Positions 8,741 to 17,968 of a DNA stretch of 64,000 nucleotides are shown piece by piece. The notes under the pieces were generated by a model. It saw nothing but the letters and a program-made list of their open reading frames with translations, had not been told where the DNA came from and did not search any database. How positions within the stretch are numbered: position 1 is the stretch's first letter; each line of letters opens with the position of its first letter. The translations under genes and the position numbers were made by a program. Source of the stretch: Vreelandella zhaodongensis (GTDB taxonomy: Bacteria > Pseudomonadota > Gammaproteobacteria > Pseudomonadales > Halomonadaceae); assembly GCF_013415115.1 (NCBI RefSeq), contig NZ_JACCDD010000005.1, positions 62,001-126,000 of the forward strand, in the 5' to 3' direction.

Positions 8741-9718
8741 ATGGCGACCCCCACAACACGCGTGCTTGCTGTCCTTGAATTATTGCAAACCCATGGTCAG
8801 ATGGGGGGTGCAGAGCTGGCCGAACGCCTGGGCGTCAATCGGCGCACCATCCGGCGTTATATTACGCTACTGGAAGACATGGGCGTTCCGGTATTGACCG
8901 AGCAGGGGCGCTATGGTGGCTACCGATTAGTGGCGGGGTTTAAGCTCCCACCAATGATGTTCACCGACGAAGAGACCCTCGCTATATCCCTGGGGTTGCT
9001 AGCCGCCCACCAACTTGGCCTTTCGGATGCAGCTCCCGCCATTGCCAGTGCTCAGGCGAAACTTGAGCGAGTGATGCCCGCCAACCTTAAAAGCCGCATG
9101 CGGGGTGTTAGTGATACCACTCGGGTCATTCTACCCCGTGGTGCACCCAGCCTTGATAACCGAGCCCTTGAAACGCTGACCAAAGCCACAGAAACCATGC
9201 GAACGGTGGGGCTTATCTACCACTCTCCACAGCAGGGACCGATAGCGCGTAGGATTGACCCCTACGGCCTAGTTTTTCAGCTGGGACGCTGGTATGTCGC
9301 TGGCTTATGTCATTTGCGGGGGGCTATGCGGTCCTTTCGTCTGGATCGTATCAGCGATGTTCACCTTCAGTGCGATACATTTATGCGCCCAGCCAATTTC
9401 GATGCGGCGGATTTTTTAAGTGAAAGCTTTTCGTCCTGGAGCCAACCCTATGAGGTGTCGCTAATACTCCACACCGATCTCAACACCGCTAATGCCGTAT
9501 TCGGTTTCCAGGCTCTTTGTGCAAGCCCCCACGAACAGGTGGAAGGCGGGCTGCTAATCAATACTCAAACCGACAGTTTCGAGTGGCTTGCCAGCTGGCT
9601 GGCACAGCTTCCATTTCGGTTCACCATACTGAAGCCAACGGCGTTGAAGGATGCCTTGCGTGAACGAGCCAATGATTTACTGGCAAGTTGTGGGAACTCT
9701 GCTAGCGACGCTAGTTAA
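8741..9718 (+). CDS. HTH-WYL family transcriptional regulator (YafY-like)
   Basis: A 325-residue DNA-binding protein. A winged helix-turn-helix of the HTH_11/DeoR type (about 5-60, with GGAELAERLGVNRRTIRRYITLLEDMGVPV) is followed by a linker and a WYL ligand-sensing domain (about 145-225, ending in RSFRLDRISDV). WYL regulators respond to nucleotides, nucleic acids or small effectors. AGGAGGAA lies 8 bases upstream of the ATG at 8741, which decides the start over the in-frame ATG at 8699. It is divergent from the GST gene; the 160-base gap is the likely shared control region. Confidence 0.88.
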   Translation: MATPTTRVLAVLELLQTHGQMGGAELAERLGVNRRTIRRYITLLEDMGVPVLTEQGRYGGYRLVAGFKLPPMMFTDEETLAISLGLLAAHQLGLSDAAPAIASAQAKLERVMPANLKSRMRGVSDTTRVILPRGAPSLDNRALETLTKATETMRTVGLIYHSPQQGPIARRIDPYGLVFQLGRWYVAGLCHLRGAMRSFRLDRISDVHLQCDTFMRPANFDAADFLSESFSSWSQPYEVSLILHTDLNTANAVFGFQALCASPHEQVEGGLLINTQTDSFEWLASWLAQLPFRFTILKPTALKDALRERANDLLASCGNSASDAS

Positions 9719-10077
9719 TAGCGAGGTTAATATTGGCACAGCCAAACTGCACCCCAGCGAATTAAAATTAGACAAAAAATATAGAGAGCCTTTGATGAAG
9801 GCGATGAGCGCAGATAAGGCAAAAATCAACGAAAAAAGGACCGTGTTCGAGTTTACGGGGTGTCAATGAGCATTTTGATCGGACTCGCGCACGAGGCGAT
9901 TTTTAACGCAGTATGGTCAAGCGCAACAGTTAATCAGAGGTTTCAGGCTAACTAAACAAAAAGCAGCAGCACTAGAAATTGCCAAACCTAGACGCCAAAA
10001 TTGTGTTGGTTATTACGGTGATTACCGACCTTTAGAATTCATTTTCGAGCGATGTGTCGGCTCTCCTCTATACGATT
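9719..10077 (+). pseudogene. Gene-poor gap with a possible decayed coding remnant
   Basis: About 360 bases after the WYL gene hold no intact gene. One plus-strand frame is open without a start codon from about 9879 to a TAA at 10078-10080 and reads as protein-like sequence (LIRGFRLTKQKAAALEIAKP, then YYGDYRPLEFIFERC). Another frame upstream (about 9740-9867) reads SELKLDKKYREPLMKAMSAD. The region is richer in A and T than its flanks and ends at a strong terminator. I read it as remains of a lost gene or genes; I do not recognise the family, and chance open frames are possible. Confidence 0.3.
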
Positions 10078-10105
10078 AACGCCAAGGCAGTGCCTTGGCG
10101 TTTTT
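10078..10105. terminator. Strong intrinsic terminator
   Basis: Perfect 12-bp inverted repeat AACGCCAAGGCA / TGCCTTGGCGTT separated by one G, followed on the plus strand by TTTTT. It lies 19 bases past the stop of astB (minus strand), so it can end the AST operon transcript as well as any plus-strand transcript from the upstream gap. Confidence 0.85.
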
Positions 10106-10124
10106 GCGTACTAAGCTGGAGCGA

Positions 10125-11480
10125 TTACCTCAATTGGAACGGATAGACAGGTCCAATTTTTAGCAATTGCGTCAGCTCGTCCAACGCAGTGAGCACTTCA
10201 GTGGCGAGCTGGGGGTCGGCAAGGTCATCTGCCGCAAGGCGATCACGGTAGTGCCGGTTGACCCAGGCGGTCAGGTCATCGTATAGCGCATCATTCATTA
10301 ACACGCGGCCGGTCAACGCTGCCTGTTCAGCTTCCGATAAGGCAACACGTAAACGCAGGCAGGCGGGGCCACCGCCGTTGCGCATGCTCTGCTTAACATC
10401 TTTAACGACCACGTCACTAATCGGATTATTGCCCGCCAGAATAAAGTCCTGAATCGTGCGCCAAACCGCTTCGCGCTCTTGGCACTCACTGGGCACTACC
10501 AACGTCATGGTGCCATCCGGGTTGGACAGCAGCTGGGAGTTGAACAGGTACGATGCTACCGCATCATCCATGCTCACCGCGTCTAACGGCACTCGCACCG
10601 GAATCAGTGGCGTAGACATTTTGGCGCGCAGCTCATCCAACGTGCGCGCTTCATCCAAAAAGGCCATTTCGTGGTACAGCAGCACGGGGCCGTTACCCAC
10701 GGCAATGACATCGTTGTGGAAAACACCTGCGTCGATGGCATCCGGATGCTGCTGAGCAAACACCGTTTGCGCATCTGTTAGCCCGTGCTGACGGGCTACC
10801 GCCTGGCTAGCTTCCAGCGTTTGCCGAGCGGGGAAACGTTGTGGCTCACGCTCGCCGCCAAATGCTTGGCGACCATACACAAACAGGTGAACGCCTGGCT
10901 CGCCGTGCTCACCGCATAGGCGAGTGTGATTCGCCGCGCCTTCATCAGAAAAGGCAGGCGTCGCGGGCAGTACTGGATGATGTGCGAAGTGCTGCTCATC
11001 GTGGAAAATAGCCTGCAATACACGGCCGGTGGTTTGCGGCTCTAGGTAGCGATGAAAACTAGACTGCAGATTCGCCGGTGTAAAATGCACTCGGCGATCA
11101 GGCGCGTCAACGCTGGGGGTAACAGTGCCTGCGTTGGCCGTCCACATGCTGGAAGCCGAACAAACCGCCCGCAGTAGTTGGGGCGCCTCTTTGGCAGCAC
11201 GGTTCAGCACATCGCTATTGCTACCGCTGAAACCTAAATCTCGCAATGCCCCCACATCGGGGCGCTGCTGGGGTGGCAATACGCCCTGGGCGTAGCCCGC
11301 ATCCATCAGTGACTTCATTTTCAGAAGCCCTTGCAGTGCGCCCTCTTTGGGGTTGGATACCAGACCACCATGACTCATCGACGCCACGTTGCCATGGGCC
11401 AGCCCTGAGTAGTTGTGAGTGGGCCCAACCAACCCGTCAAAATTAACTTCTCTGACGTTGCCGTTCATTACGTTGCTCAT
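10125..11480 (-). CDS. astB: AstB, N-succinylarginine dihydrolase
   Basis: A 451-residue enzyme of the pentein (guanidino-modifying) fold that hydrolyses N2-succinylarginine to N2-succinylornithine, CO2 and two NH3, the second step of the AST arginine degradation pathway. Family sequence is clear from the N-terminus ([20 protein letters not shown]). The catalytic triad expected from the E. coli enzyme is visible: Glu180 (SDEGAANH), His255 (GVFHNDV) and Cys374 ([10 protein letters not shown]). The ATG at 11480 overlaps the astD stop as ATGA, which selects this start over the longer in-frame one at 11555. It is the last gene of the operon; a terminator follows at 10078-10105. Confidence 0.97.
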   Translation of the reverse strand: MSNVMNGNVREVNFDGLVGPTHNYSGLAHGNVASMSHGGLVSNPKEGALQGLLKMKSLMDAGYAQGVLPPQQRPDVGALRDLGFSGSNSDVLNRAAKEAPQLLRAVCSASSMWTANAGTVTPSVDAPDRRVHFTPANLQSSFHRYLEPQTTGRVLQAIFHDEQHFAHHPVLPATPAFSDEGAANHTRLCGEHGEPGVHLFVYGRQAFGGEREPQRFPARQTLEASQAVARQHGLTDAQTVFAQQHPDAIDAGVFHNDVIAVGNGPVLLYHEMAFLDEARTLDELRAKMSTPLIPVRVPLDAVSMDDAVASYLFNSQLLSNPDGTMTLVVPSECQEREAVWRTIQDFILAGNNPISDVVVKDVKQSMRNGGGPACLRLRVALSEAEQAALTGRVLMNDALYDDLTAWVNRHYRDRLAADDLADPQLATEVLTALDELTQLLKIGPVYPFQLR

Positions 11481-12952
11481 AGGTTGACTCCTGGCGGCAG
11501 AGTTTCCGGCATTTCCAAAGTATCGGCTTCCATAGATGCCACCGGGTAAGCACAATAGTCAGCGGCATAGTAAGCGCTTGGGCGGTGGTTACCGCTGTCA
11601 CCTACACCACCAAAGGGCGCATCGCCAGAAGCCCCTGTGGTTTGGCGGTTCCAGTTGACAATCCCAGCTCGAATGCGCAGCAGGAAGTCGTCCCAGTCAG
11701 CTTTATCGCCACCGATGAGCCCAGCAGACAAACCGTAGCGTGTATCGTTAGCCAGCGCTAAGGCTTCATCCCAATCGCTGTAACGATGGATTTTCAGCAG
11801 CGGGCCGAAATGCTCCTCGTCGGGCACGTCCAACCCCGTGACATCAATCAGCGCCGGGCTTAACAGGCTGGTGTTCTCTTTCAGGCGTTGCATACGGTTA
11901 ATCACCGTACCGCCCAGGACTTCCAACTCATCTTGTGCCTTAAGTAAGCCATCGGCAGCCGCCACGCTGACCAAACCGCCGTAGAACGGCGCAGCAGGTG
12001 CGTCTTCAAACTGTCCGGCGACGTGTAACTTGCTGATCGCATCAGAAAGCGCGTCGATCAGGCGGTCCCCAACCTCCCCCTTCGGCACCATTAGTCGGCG
12101 GGCACAGGTGCAGCGCTGGCCACCAGATAAAAACGCCGACTGCAAAATGGTTAATACTGCAGCACGCTGGTCGTCGACATCTTTCACTACTAGGGGGTTG
12201 TTGCCGCCCAGTTCCAAGGCGAGGATTTTATCCAGCTGCCCAGCGAACTGCTGCTGCAGCATGCCACCCACTTTAGCACTGCCAGTAAACAGCAGGCCGT
12301 CGATACCGGGGTGCGCTGCCAAAGCTTGCCCTACAGCGACACCGCCTTGCACCAAGTTAATCACACCAGCAGGCAGCCCCGCTTCCACCCAGCATTGCAG
12401 GGTTAAATCGGCGGTAAGCGGCGTTTGGTCGCTGGGTTTAAACACCACGGTATTGCCTGCGAGCAACGCGGGGACCATATGGCCATTGGGCAGGTGGCCG
12501 GGGAAGTTGTAGGGACCAAAAACCACCATGACACCGTGGGGGCGGTGGCGCAGTACGGCTTTCGCACTACCCACTTCTTTTTCTCGCTCACCCGTACGCT
12601 CATGATAAGCCTTGATAGATAGCGCCACCTTACCCACCATCGCGCCAGCTTCAGTGCGCGCCTCCCAAAGCGGCTTGCCGGTCTCAGAGGCAATTGCTAC
12701 CGCTAGGTCTTCACGGCGAGCCGTCAGTACCTCAACAAAACGTTCAACAAGTGCTTGGCGCTCAGCAAATGTTGTGCGCGCCCATTCAGGGAAAGCTACA
12801 CGCGCGGCATCGATAGCGGCGCTAACCTGTGCGTTTGAAGCCGAAGCACCTTGCCAAAGCAGTGTTCCCGCAACAGGATCGTGCTTTGTGAAGCTGTCGG
12901 CATCGCCCGTTACCCAGGCGCCGTTAATCAGTTGCTGCTGTTGGGCGTGCAT
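11477..12952 (-). CDS. astD: AstD, succinylglutamate-semialdehyde dehydrogenase
   Basis: A 491-residue NAD(P)+-dependent aldehyde dehydrogenase, the fourth AST step (succinylglutamate semialdehyde to succinylglutamate). The general base Glu is in [11 protein letters not shown] (about residue 247) and the catalytic Cys in [10 protein letters not shown] (about 281). AAGGAG at 12959-12964 sits six bases from the ATG at 12952 but directly abuts the ATG at 12958, so 12952 is preferred. Its stop overlaps the astB start (ATGA). The 103-base gap upstream contains a five-unit 13-bp tandem repeat. Confidence 0.96.
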   Translation of the reverse strand: MHAQQQQLINGAWVTGDADSFTKHDPVAGTLLWQGASASNAQVSAAIDAARVAFPEWARTTFAERQALVERFVEVLTARREDLAVAIASETGKPLWEARTEAGAMVGKVALSIKAYHERTGEREKEVGSAKAVLRHRPHGVMVVFGPYNFPGHLPNGHMVPALLAGNTVVFKPSDQTPLTADLTLQCWVEAGLPAGVINLVQGGVAVGQALAAHPGIDGLLFTGSAKVGGMLQQQFAGQLDKILALELGGNNPLVVKDVDDQRAAVLTILQSAFLSGGQRCTCARRLMVPKGEVGDRLIDALSDAISKLHVAGQFEDAPAAPFYGGLVSVAAADGLLKAQDELEVLGGTVINRMQRLKENTSLLSPALIDVTGLDVPDEEHFGPLLKIHRYSDWDEALALANDTRYGLSAGLIGGDKADWDDFLLRIRAGIVNWNRQTTGASGDAPFGGVGDSGNHRPSAYYAADYCAYPVASMEADTLEMPETLPPGVNL

Positions 12953-12993
12953 CGTCATCTCCTTCCCTTATGCGTGCTTGTTATACGTACTTG

Positions 12994-13058
12994 TTCTGAA
13001 AAGCTGTTCTGAAAAGCTGTTTTGAAAAGCTGTCGTGAAGCGTTGTTTTGAAGAGCTA
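12994..13058. repeat. Five tandem 13-bp units between aruG and astD
   Basis: Read on the plus strand, the units begin at 12994, 13007, 13020, 13033 and 13046: TTCTGAAAAGCTG twice, TTTTGAAAAGCTG, the diverged TCGTGAAGCGTTG, and TTTTGAAGAGCTA. The last unit contains the aruG stop codon (TAG on the minus strand), so the array appears to have grown from the gene's 3' end into the intergenic space. The unit is not a multiple of three. It lies within the operon transcript just before the astD leader. Confidence 0.9.
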
Positions 13059-14087
13059 GGTTTCTAACAAACGAACGTGGTCACCCGTCGTCACGCCCAG
13101 GCGATCGGCTTCTTGCTGGTTAAGCACGATGGTGTTTTCCTGGGTGGGCGCGCGGCCTATCCAACTGGCGGTGAAGTTAAGCATCTCAGTAGTGGCTGCC
13201 AGCCAGCGGCTAACGCTTTCGTCTGGTGCGCTTTGAGAAACCTCTACCTGGTAGAGCCGTGAATTACGAATCGCCCGCACATCGTCAATGTAGGCTTCCA
13301 CCGTGGGGCCACCATCGAAAATATCGACATAGCCTTCCCAGCGCAGCCCTTCTTTCTTGAGCATTTCTAACGCAGGACGAGTATGGCGATGTACTTGGCC
13401 AATGCAGGCGCGCGCCTCTTCCGACATAAAGGTGGTGTAGATCGGAAACTTAGGCATCAGCTCGCCGATAAAGCTTTTTTGCCCCAAACCGGTTAACCGA
13501 TCGGCTTCGTTAAAGTCCATGGGAAAGAAGTGCTTACCCAGACTTTCCCAAAAGGGGCTGGTGTTATGTTCATCAAACACACCGCGCATTTCCGCCAATA
13601 TTTTCTGCGGAAAGCGGTCACGAAACTGTGCAATAAACAACCAGCGCGCTTTGGAAAGAAGCGCACCATTGCGTAGATGTTTATTCGCTTCGCCGCGATA
13701 TTCAGGACGTAAAAACAGCGAACACACCTCGGCATCACCGGTGTGATCGGAGCTTAAAAATAGCGTGTCGATCGTGCGGTGCAAATCTAATTGCACTGAA
13801 GAGTGTGCCAAGGTGCCAAGCCGGTAATTGTAAAATGGCACTTCACGACCTACCTGACCTTCAATGGCACAGCAACCTGCCAGCTCTCCATTCTGCTCAT
13901 CTTCTAGTACAAAGAAGTAGAGTCGATCGTTAACCGGCGTACGCTCTTCAAAGGCACGGGCAGCGGCTTCAATTTTTCCAGCCAAAAACTCGCGATTATC
14001 TGGCAGTGAGGTAAAGCCAACGCCTGCCTGCTGCGCAAGTGCCTGGAGCCCATCCAAATCGTCACGGGCAATGGGTCGAATGCGCAT
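13056..14087 (-). CDS. aruG: Arginine N-succinyltransferase, second subunit (AruG type)
   Basis: A 343-residue AstA-family acyltransferase (GNAT-like fold) that joins arginine and succinyl-CoA. Family segments include MRIRPIARDDLDGLQALA at the start, LFLRPEYRGEANKHLRNG (about 120-137), the conserved SPFWESLGKHFFPMDF (about 175-190) and IYTTFMSEEARACIGQVH. In Pseudomonas the enzyme consists of two homologous subunits, AruF and AruG, and the same tandem pair is present here. The start codon shares one base with the aruF stop (TAATG), and AAGGAG precedes it. The stop lies inside a tandem repeat array. F versus G is assigned by gene order. Confidence 0.93.
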   Translation of the reverse strand: MRIRPIARDDLDGLQALAQQAGVGFTSLPDNREFLAGKIEAAARAFEERTPVNDRLYFFVLEDEQNGELAGCCAIEGQVGREVPFYNYRLGTLAHSSVQLDLHRTIDTLFLSSDHTGDAEVCSLFLRPEYRGEANKHLRNGALLSKARWLFIAQFRDRFPQKILAEMRGVFDEHNTSPFWESLGKHFFPMDFNEADRLTGLGQKSFIGELMPKFPIYTTFMSEEARACIGQVHRHTRPALEMLKKEGLRWEGYVDIFDGGPTVEAYIDDVRAIRNSRLYQVEVSQSAPDESVSRWLAATTEMLNFTASWIGRAPTQENTIVLNQQEADRLGVTTGDHVRLLET

Positions 14088-15151
14088 TACATCTCTCCTT
14101 CATCGAGCGCATCTACCGCGCTTGGCAAGGTTAGCGGCGCTGCCAGCACCGCGCGTCCCTCTTCTACACCTAAGCGCTCAGCATGCTGCGGCGAAAGCAT
14201 CAATTGCCCAGTAGGTGAAAGTGCATAACGCGCCACAATACAGCGGAAATCGCCTAGGGTTTGGTTGGCAATCATCGCTGGTTCTGCATCGGGCAGCGCG
14301 TGCTCAGGACGCACCCTAACCGGATGCCAGGCAGCGCGCCGGAAGGTTTCCAACCGCTCGCGCTCGGCTTTTACAATCGGTCCTGCGTCGAAAATATCGA
14401 CATGGCGAGAGCGCACAAAGCCTTCTGCTAGCATCTCTGCTAGCGCGTCTTCATGGGCGGGGTGTTCTCGACCAATGGCAGCGCGCGCCTGAGGCGTCAG
14501 CAGCGGTAGATAAAGCGGAAACTGCGGCATCACTTCAGCAATAAAGCTTTTCGAGCGAACGCCAGCGATGTGGTTCATCTCTTGGAAGCTGCGGGCAAAA
14601 AAGTGACGACCGACACTTTCCCAAAAAGGGGATTCGTTTTTGCTATCCAGGTAGCCCGGAAATGCTACCGCCAGAATGCGTGAAAAACGCTCGGGGTATT
14701 GAGCAATGAACATTAGTCGCGCACGGCGTAACAGACTTTCTGCACTGGTGCCTTTGTAGCGCGGGTTAAGCGATAGCGCGCAAAGCAGTGTGGCATCCGA
14801 GGCTTCATGAGAAAGCGCCAAGGTTTGCACTTCCCGGCGCACATTCAACTGCTGAGAAGCATGAATCAGCGTTTCCTGGCGGTAGGTGTAATAGGCTTCC
14901 GCTGCGCCGGCCTGGGCGCGAATAGTGGCCGTGCCTAGTACTTCCTCACGATCATCATCCGCCAGTACGAACATGTAGTGCTCGTTACCAGGAAATTCTA
15001 TTTCACTGTTAAAGGCTTCCTGGGAGCGCACAATGCGCTCCTCAAGCCGATCACGGTTGGCGGGCAGGTTGGTGAGCCGCGGCACCGCGTGCTCTGCCAA
15101 CTGCTCCAGGGCTGGAAGGTCAGCCATTGTTACCGGTCGGATTACCAGCAT
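14087..15151 (-). CDS. aruF: Arginine N-succinyltransferase, first subunit (AruF type)
   Basis: A 354-residue AstA-family protein homologous to the next gene, sharing the SPFWESVGRHFFARSF block and the PLLTPQARAAIGREH block. It is the first AST step, condensing succinyl-CoA with arginine. The start is placed at 15151 (MLVIRPVTMADL), because family members begin this way and GAGGGGG lies about 8 bases upstream. An alternative ATG at 15190 overlaps the astC stop as ATGA and would add 13 residues without a visible ribosome-binding site. The pair probably forms a hetero-oligomer, as reported for Pseudomonas. Confidence 0.93.
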   Translation of the reverse strand: MLVIRPVTMADLPALEQLAEHAVPRLTNLPANRDRLEERIVRSQEAFNSEIEFPGNEHYMFVLADDDREEVLGTATIRAQAGAAEAYYTYRQETLIHASQQLNVRREVQTLALSHEASDATLLCALSLNPRYKGTSAESLLRRARLMFIAQYPERFSRILAVAFPGYLDSKNESPFWESVGRHFFARSFQEMNHIAGVRSKSFIAEVMPQFPLYLPLLTPQARAAIGREHPAHEDALAEMLAEGFVRSRHVDIFDAGPIVKAERERLETFRRAAWHPVRVRPEHALPDAEPAMIANQTLGDFRCIVARYALSPTGQLMLSPQHAERLGVEEGRAVLAAPLTLPSAVDALDEGEM

Positions 15152-15186
15152 CCTTAACGCCCCCTCTTGTGTGGCTTCTTGCCTAT

Positions 15187-16401
15187 TCATGCGCTGGCAA
15201 CTAGCCGCTCAATAGCACGCTCTAGACGCGCCATACCCTCAGCAATATCTTCTTCTGGAATGACTAAAGACGGCGCCATGCGTAGTACGTTAGGACCCGC
15301 AATCAGTGCCATCACGCCCTCTTCAATGGCCAGCGGTAAAATATCTTTGGCACGGCCTTCGAAGGCATCCGACATTTGTGCGCCCATGAGCATTCCCATG
15401 CCGCGAATTTCTTTAAACACGCCATGTTTGCGGTTAATGGTTTCTAAATGTTCACGGAACAGGTCGTGACGATGCTTAACGCCGTTGAGCACCTCAGGAG
15501 TGTCAATGAACTCCACTGTGGCCAGTGCGACTGCCGACGCCAAAGCATTGCCACCGTAGGTGGATCCGTGGGTACCAATCGCTAAAGATTTCGCAATCGC
15601 ATCCGTAGTCAAGGTGGCTCCAACAGGGAAGCCGCCACCCAGCGATTTGGCGCTGGTCAAAATATCGGGCGTAATCCCGAAGTTCTTGTAGGCATAAAGT
15701 TCGCCGCTGCGGCCAACGCCCGTTTGGACTTCATCGAAAATCAGCAGCGCGTTGTGCTCGTCGCACAGGTCGCGTAGCCCCTGAAGGAATTCTTGGGTCG
15801 CGGGAACGATACCGCCCTCGCCCTGCATGGGCTCTACCATAATGGCGCAAGTGTCGTCGCCCACAAGCTTGCGGACACTTTCCAGGTCGTTGAAATTGGC
15901 GTGCAGAATGCCGCCAGGCACGGGGCCAAAACCTTGAGAGTACTTGGGCTGACCACCCACGCTCACCGTGAAGAAGGTGCGGCCATGGAAGGATTGATAA
16001 AACGAGATGATTTTATCTTTGTGCTCACCATGGTTATCTACCGCCCAGCGGCGGGCTAGCTTCAGCGCGGCTTCGTTAGCTTCGCCGCCAGAAGAGCATA
16101 GGAAAACTTTATCAGCGAACGTGCGTTCAGTGAGTGTTTTGGCAAGTGCCAACGCTGGTTCGTTAGTAAATACGTTAGACAGGTGCCAAAGCTTTTCACC
16201 CTGCTCTTTTAACGCATTCACCAGCACAGGGTGGCAGTGGCCTAACGAGTTAACAGCAATACCGCCGGCAAAGTCGATATAGTCACGTCCCTGTTGATCC
16301 CACAAGCGGCTGCCTTCACCACGTACCGGGATAATTTGCTGTGGTGCGTAGTTGGGCGTCATGTAGTGATCGAAATCCTGACGGCTTGGGGTGTAACTCA
16401 T
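15187..16401 (-). CDS. astC: Succinylornithine/acetylornithine aminotransferase (AstC/AruC)
   Basis: A 404-residue class III PLP aminotransferase for the third AST step (succinylornithine plus 2-oxoglutarate). Visible features are the substrate/PLP region [44 protein letters not shown] (PLP-binding Asp) and the Schiff-base Lys in [20 protein letters not shown] is nine bases upstream of the ATG. It is the first enzyme gene after the AraC-type regulator and heads the run astC-aruF-aruG-astD-astB. The same fold also serves biosynthetic ArgD, and such enzymes are often bifunctional; operon position favours the catabolic role. Confidence 0.94.
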   Translation of the reverse strand: MSYTPSRQDFDHYMTPNYAPQQIIPVRGEGSRLWDQQGRDYIDFAGGIAVNSLGHCHPVLVNALKEQGEKLWHLSNVFTNEPALALAKTLTERTFADKVFLCSSGGEANEAALKLARRWAVDNHGEHKDKIISFYQSFHGRTFFTVSVGGQPKYSQGFGPVPGGILHANFNDLESVRKLVGDDTCAIMVEPMQGEGGIVPATQEFLQGLRDLCDEHNALLIFDEVQTGVGRSGELYAYKNFGITPDILTSAKSLGGGFPVGATLTTDAIAKSLAIGTHGSTYGGNALASAVALATVEFIDTPEVLNGVKHRHDLFREHLETINRKHGVFKEIRGMGMLMGAQMSDAFEGRAKDILPLAIEEGVMALIAGPNVLRMAPSLVIPEEDIAEGMARLERAIERLVASA

Positions 16402-16501
16402 GGGACGATACCTCCGGTGGAGTAAAGGATAGATTCAGTATACGGGGGGCGATAGACGCCGTGCTTTCAGTATTGGGACGGTAAATTATGAAAAGCTGCG
16501 C

Positions 16502-17476
16502 TTATCCAAGCCGCTCTTCACGTGGCGTAATGCCAAAATGGTTGCGGTAGGCCGTGGAAAAGTGCGCGCCGGATGAGAATCCGGTCATCAGTGCGATATC
16601 ACCTACTGGGCGATCGCTCTCTCTTAACTGTTTACGCGCATCTTGTAGGCGTAAATCCAGGTAGTAACGGCTCGGGACTGCTTGCAGATACTTCTTAAAT
16701 AACCGCTCTAATTGGCGCCGAGAAATACCTAAGTGCTCGGCCAGCTCAAGCGTAGAAAGCGGCTCTTCAATATTCGCTTCCATTAGCGTAACGGCATCTA
16801 CCAAGCTTTGCGGCGCATGGCCCAGGCGATTACGCAGCGGTACGTGCTGACGCTCATCAGCTAAACGGATACGGTCGCAGACGAACTGCTCAGAAACCTG
16901 CTCGGCAAGGCGCTGGCCGTGATGCTTACCAATCAGCGTCAGCATCATATCCATCGCCGCGGTACCGCCTGCGCACGTTAGTCGGTCGCGGTCGATTTCA
17001 AACAGTTGCTGAGATAGTGTGACCTGGGGGTAAGCCTGTGAAAAGGCATCGAAACGCTGCCACGGAAGCGTCGCACGGTAGCCTTCTAACAGCCCACAGC
17101 GGGCGAGCACTTCCGTCCCGCCAGCCAGCCCACCAATGGCCACGCTTCTGCCCTGGTGACTGCGCAGCCACTCATTCAGTTTGGCGGGCAGTGCATAGGG
17201 CAGCGGTGTAGGCGCGCACACCAGCAGTATATCCAGCGGGCCCAGAGGCTCGCCCAATACGTGTTGAGCCATCAGTGAAAGCTGTGCGCCACTGCGCACA
17301 GGCTCGTCGGTCAAACTAAGCGTCACGGTGTGATAAAGCATCCGCCCACTTAGCTGATTAGCCATTTGTAGCGGCTCGATCGCGCTCGCATGGGCCAACA
17401 GCGAAAAACCTGGCAGCAGCACAAAGGCCACTCGCCGACGCTCACTGGTGGATGACATCAACGTACTTGAGGACAT
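16502..17476 (-). CDS. argR: AraC-family regulator with DJ-1/PfpI-like sensor (ArgR type)
   Basis: A 324-residue regulator. The N-terminal class I glutamine-amidotransferase-like domain (about 12-190) lacks enzymatic use in this family and senses a ligand. The C-terminal AraC double helix-turn-helix (about 220-320) shows LELAEHLGISRRQLERLFKK and DIALMTGFSSGAHFSTAYR. Pseudomonas ArgR has this architecture, binds arginine and activates the aru operon. The position directly upstream of astC, same strand, 100 bases away, supports the same role here. It is not the hexameric E. coli ArgR. Without DNA-binding data, relatives such as CdhR remain alternatives. Confidence 0.85.
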   Translation of the reverse strand: MSSSTLMSSTSERRRVAFVLLPGFSLLAHASAIEPLQMANQLSGRMLYHTVTLSLTDEPVRSGAQLSLMAQHVLGEPLGPLDILLVCAPTPLPYALPAKLNEWLRSHQGRSVAIGGLAGGTEVLARCGLLEGYRATLPWQRFDAFSQAYPQVTLSQQLFEIDRDRLTCAGGTAAMDMMLTLIGKHHGQRLAEQVSEQFVCDRIRLADERQHVPLRNRLGHAPQSLVDAVTLMEANIEEPLSTLELAEHLGISRRQLERLFKKYLQAVPSRYYLDLRLQDARKQLRESDRPVGDIALMTGFSSGAHFSTAYRNHFGITPREERLG

Positions 17477-17608
17477 AACAAGCTGCTTTGCTGCATAAAA
17501 CCACCGTCACCGAAGGTAAAGTTTCTGTTAATAAAGCCATCTTACCCAATTGTACAAGTGAAGGCAGCGCCGTGACCTTTTAAGCAAAAATAGGGTGCAT
17601 AAATGCAA

Positions 17609-17633
17609 ATTGCCGGGCGCAAGGCCCGGCAAT
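17609..17633 (-). terminator. Intrinsic terminator after small membrane protein gene
   Basis: Perfect 10-bp stem ATTGCCGGGC / GCCCGGCAAT with a 5-base loop. On the minus strand it is followed by a T-rich stretch, 50 bases past the stop of the gene at 17684. Confidence 0.7.
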
Positions 17634-17683
17634 GAGGTTCAATTAGCGACTTTTGAGGGAAGTTGATCTTGTCAAAATCAGTG

Positions 17684-17899
17684 TTAACCGCCGCTGTTAC
17701 CTGCACCTAGAATCAAAAAACCAGCCACGACCAGCCCAAGGACGATAATGATCAGTGGCAGCATCTTGTGCATACCCTTCGCTGGCTTCTTAGCTTCCGG
17801 CTGCTGCTGGGGTTCTGCGGTGTCGAAATCTTCCGGCAGCCGCTGGTTAAGTACATGCTCTTTCTCTTCTTCCCGGGTTTTGCTTTCCCTGGTATCCAT
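17684..17899 (-). CDS. Small single-pass membrane protein, unknown
   Basis: A 71-residue protein with a charged, Glu/Gln/Pro-rich N-terminal part (about 1-44) and one strongly hydrophobic helix near the C-terminus (LPLIIIVLGLVVAGFLIL, about 47-64), ending NSGG: a tail-anchored topology with the acidic part probably in the cytoplasm. AGAGGTGG lies upstream of the ATG and a terminator follows, which supports a real gene. I do not recognise the family. It sits alone between fabV and the ArgR-like gene. Confidence 0.65.
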   Translation of the reverse strand: MDTRESKTREEEKEHVLNQRLPEDFDTAEPQQQPEAKKPAKGMHKMLPLIIIVLGLVVAGFLILGAGNSGG

Positions 17900-17968
17900 A
17901 CACCACCTCTCGCTTTCCGGTTAGATGATCAAAAGCGCGGCGATTAACGATCCTCGTCGCGCTTAACG

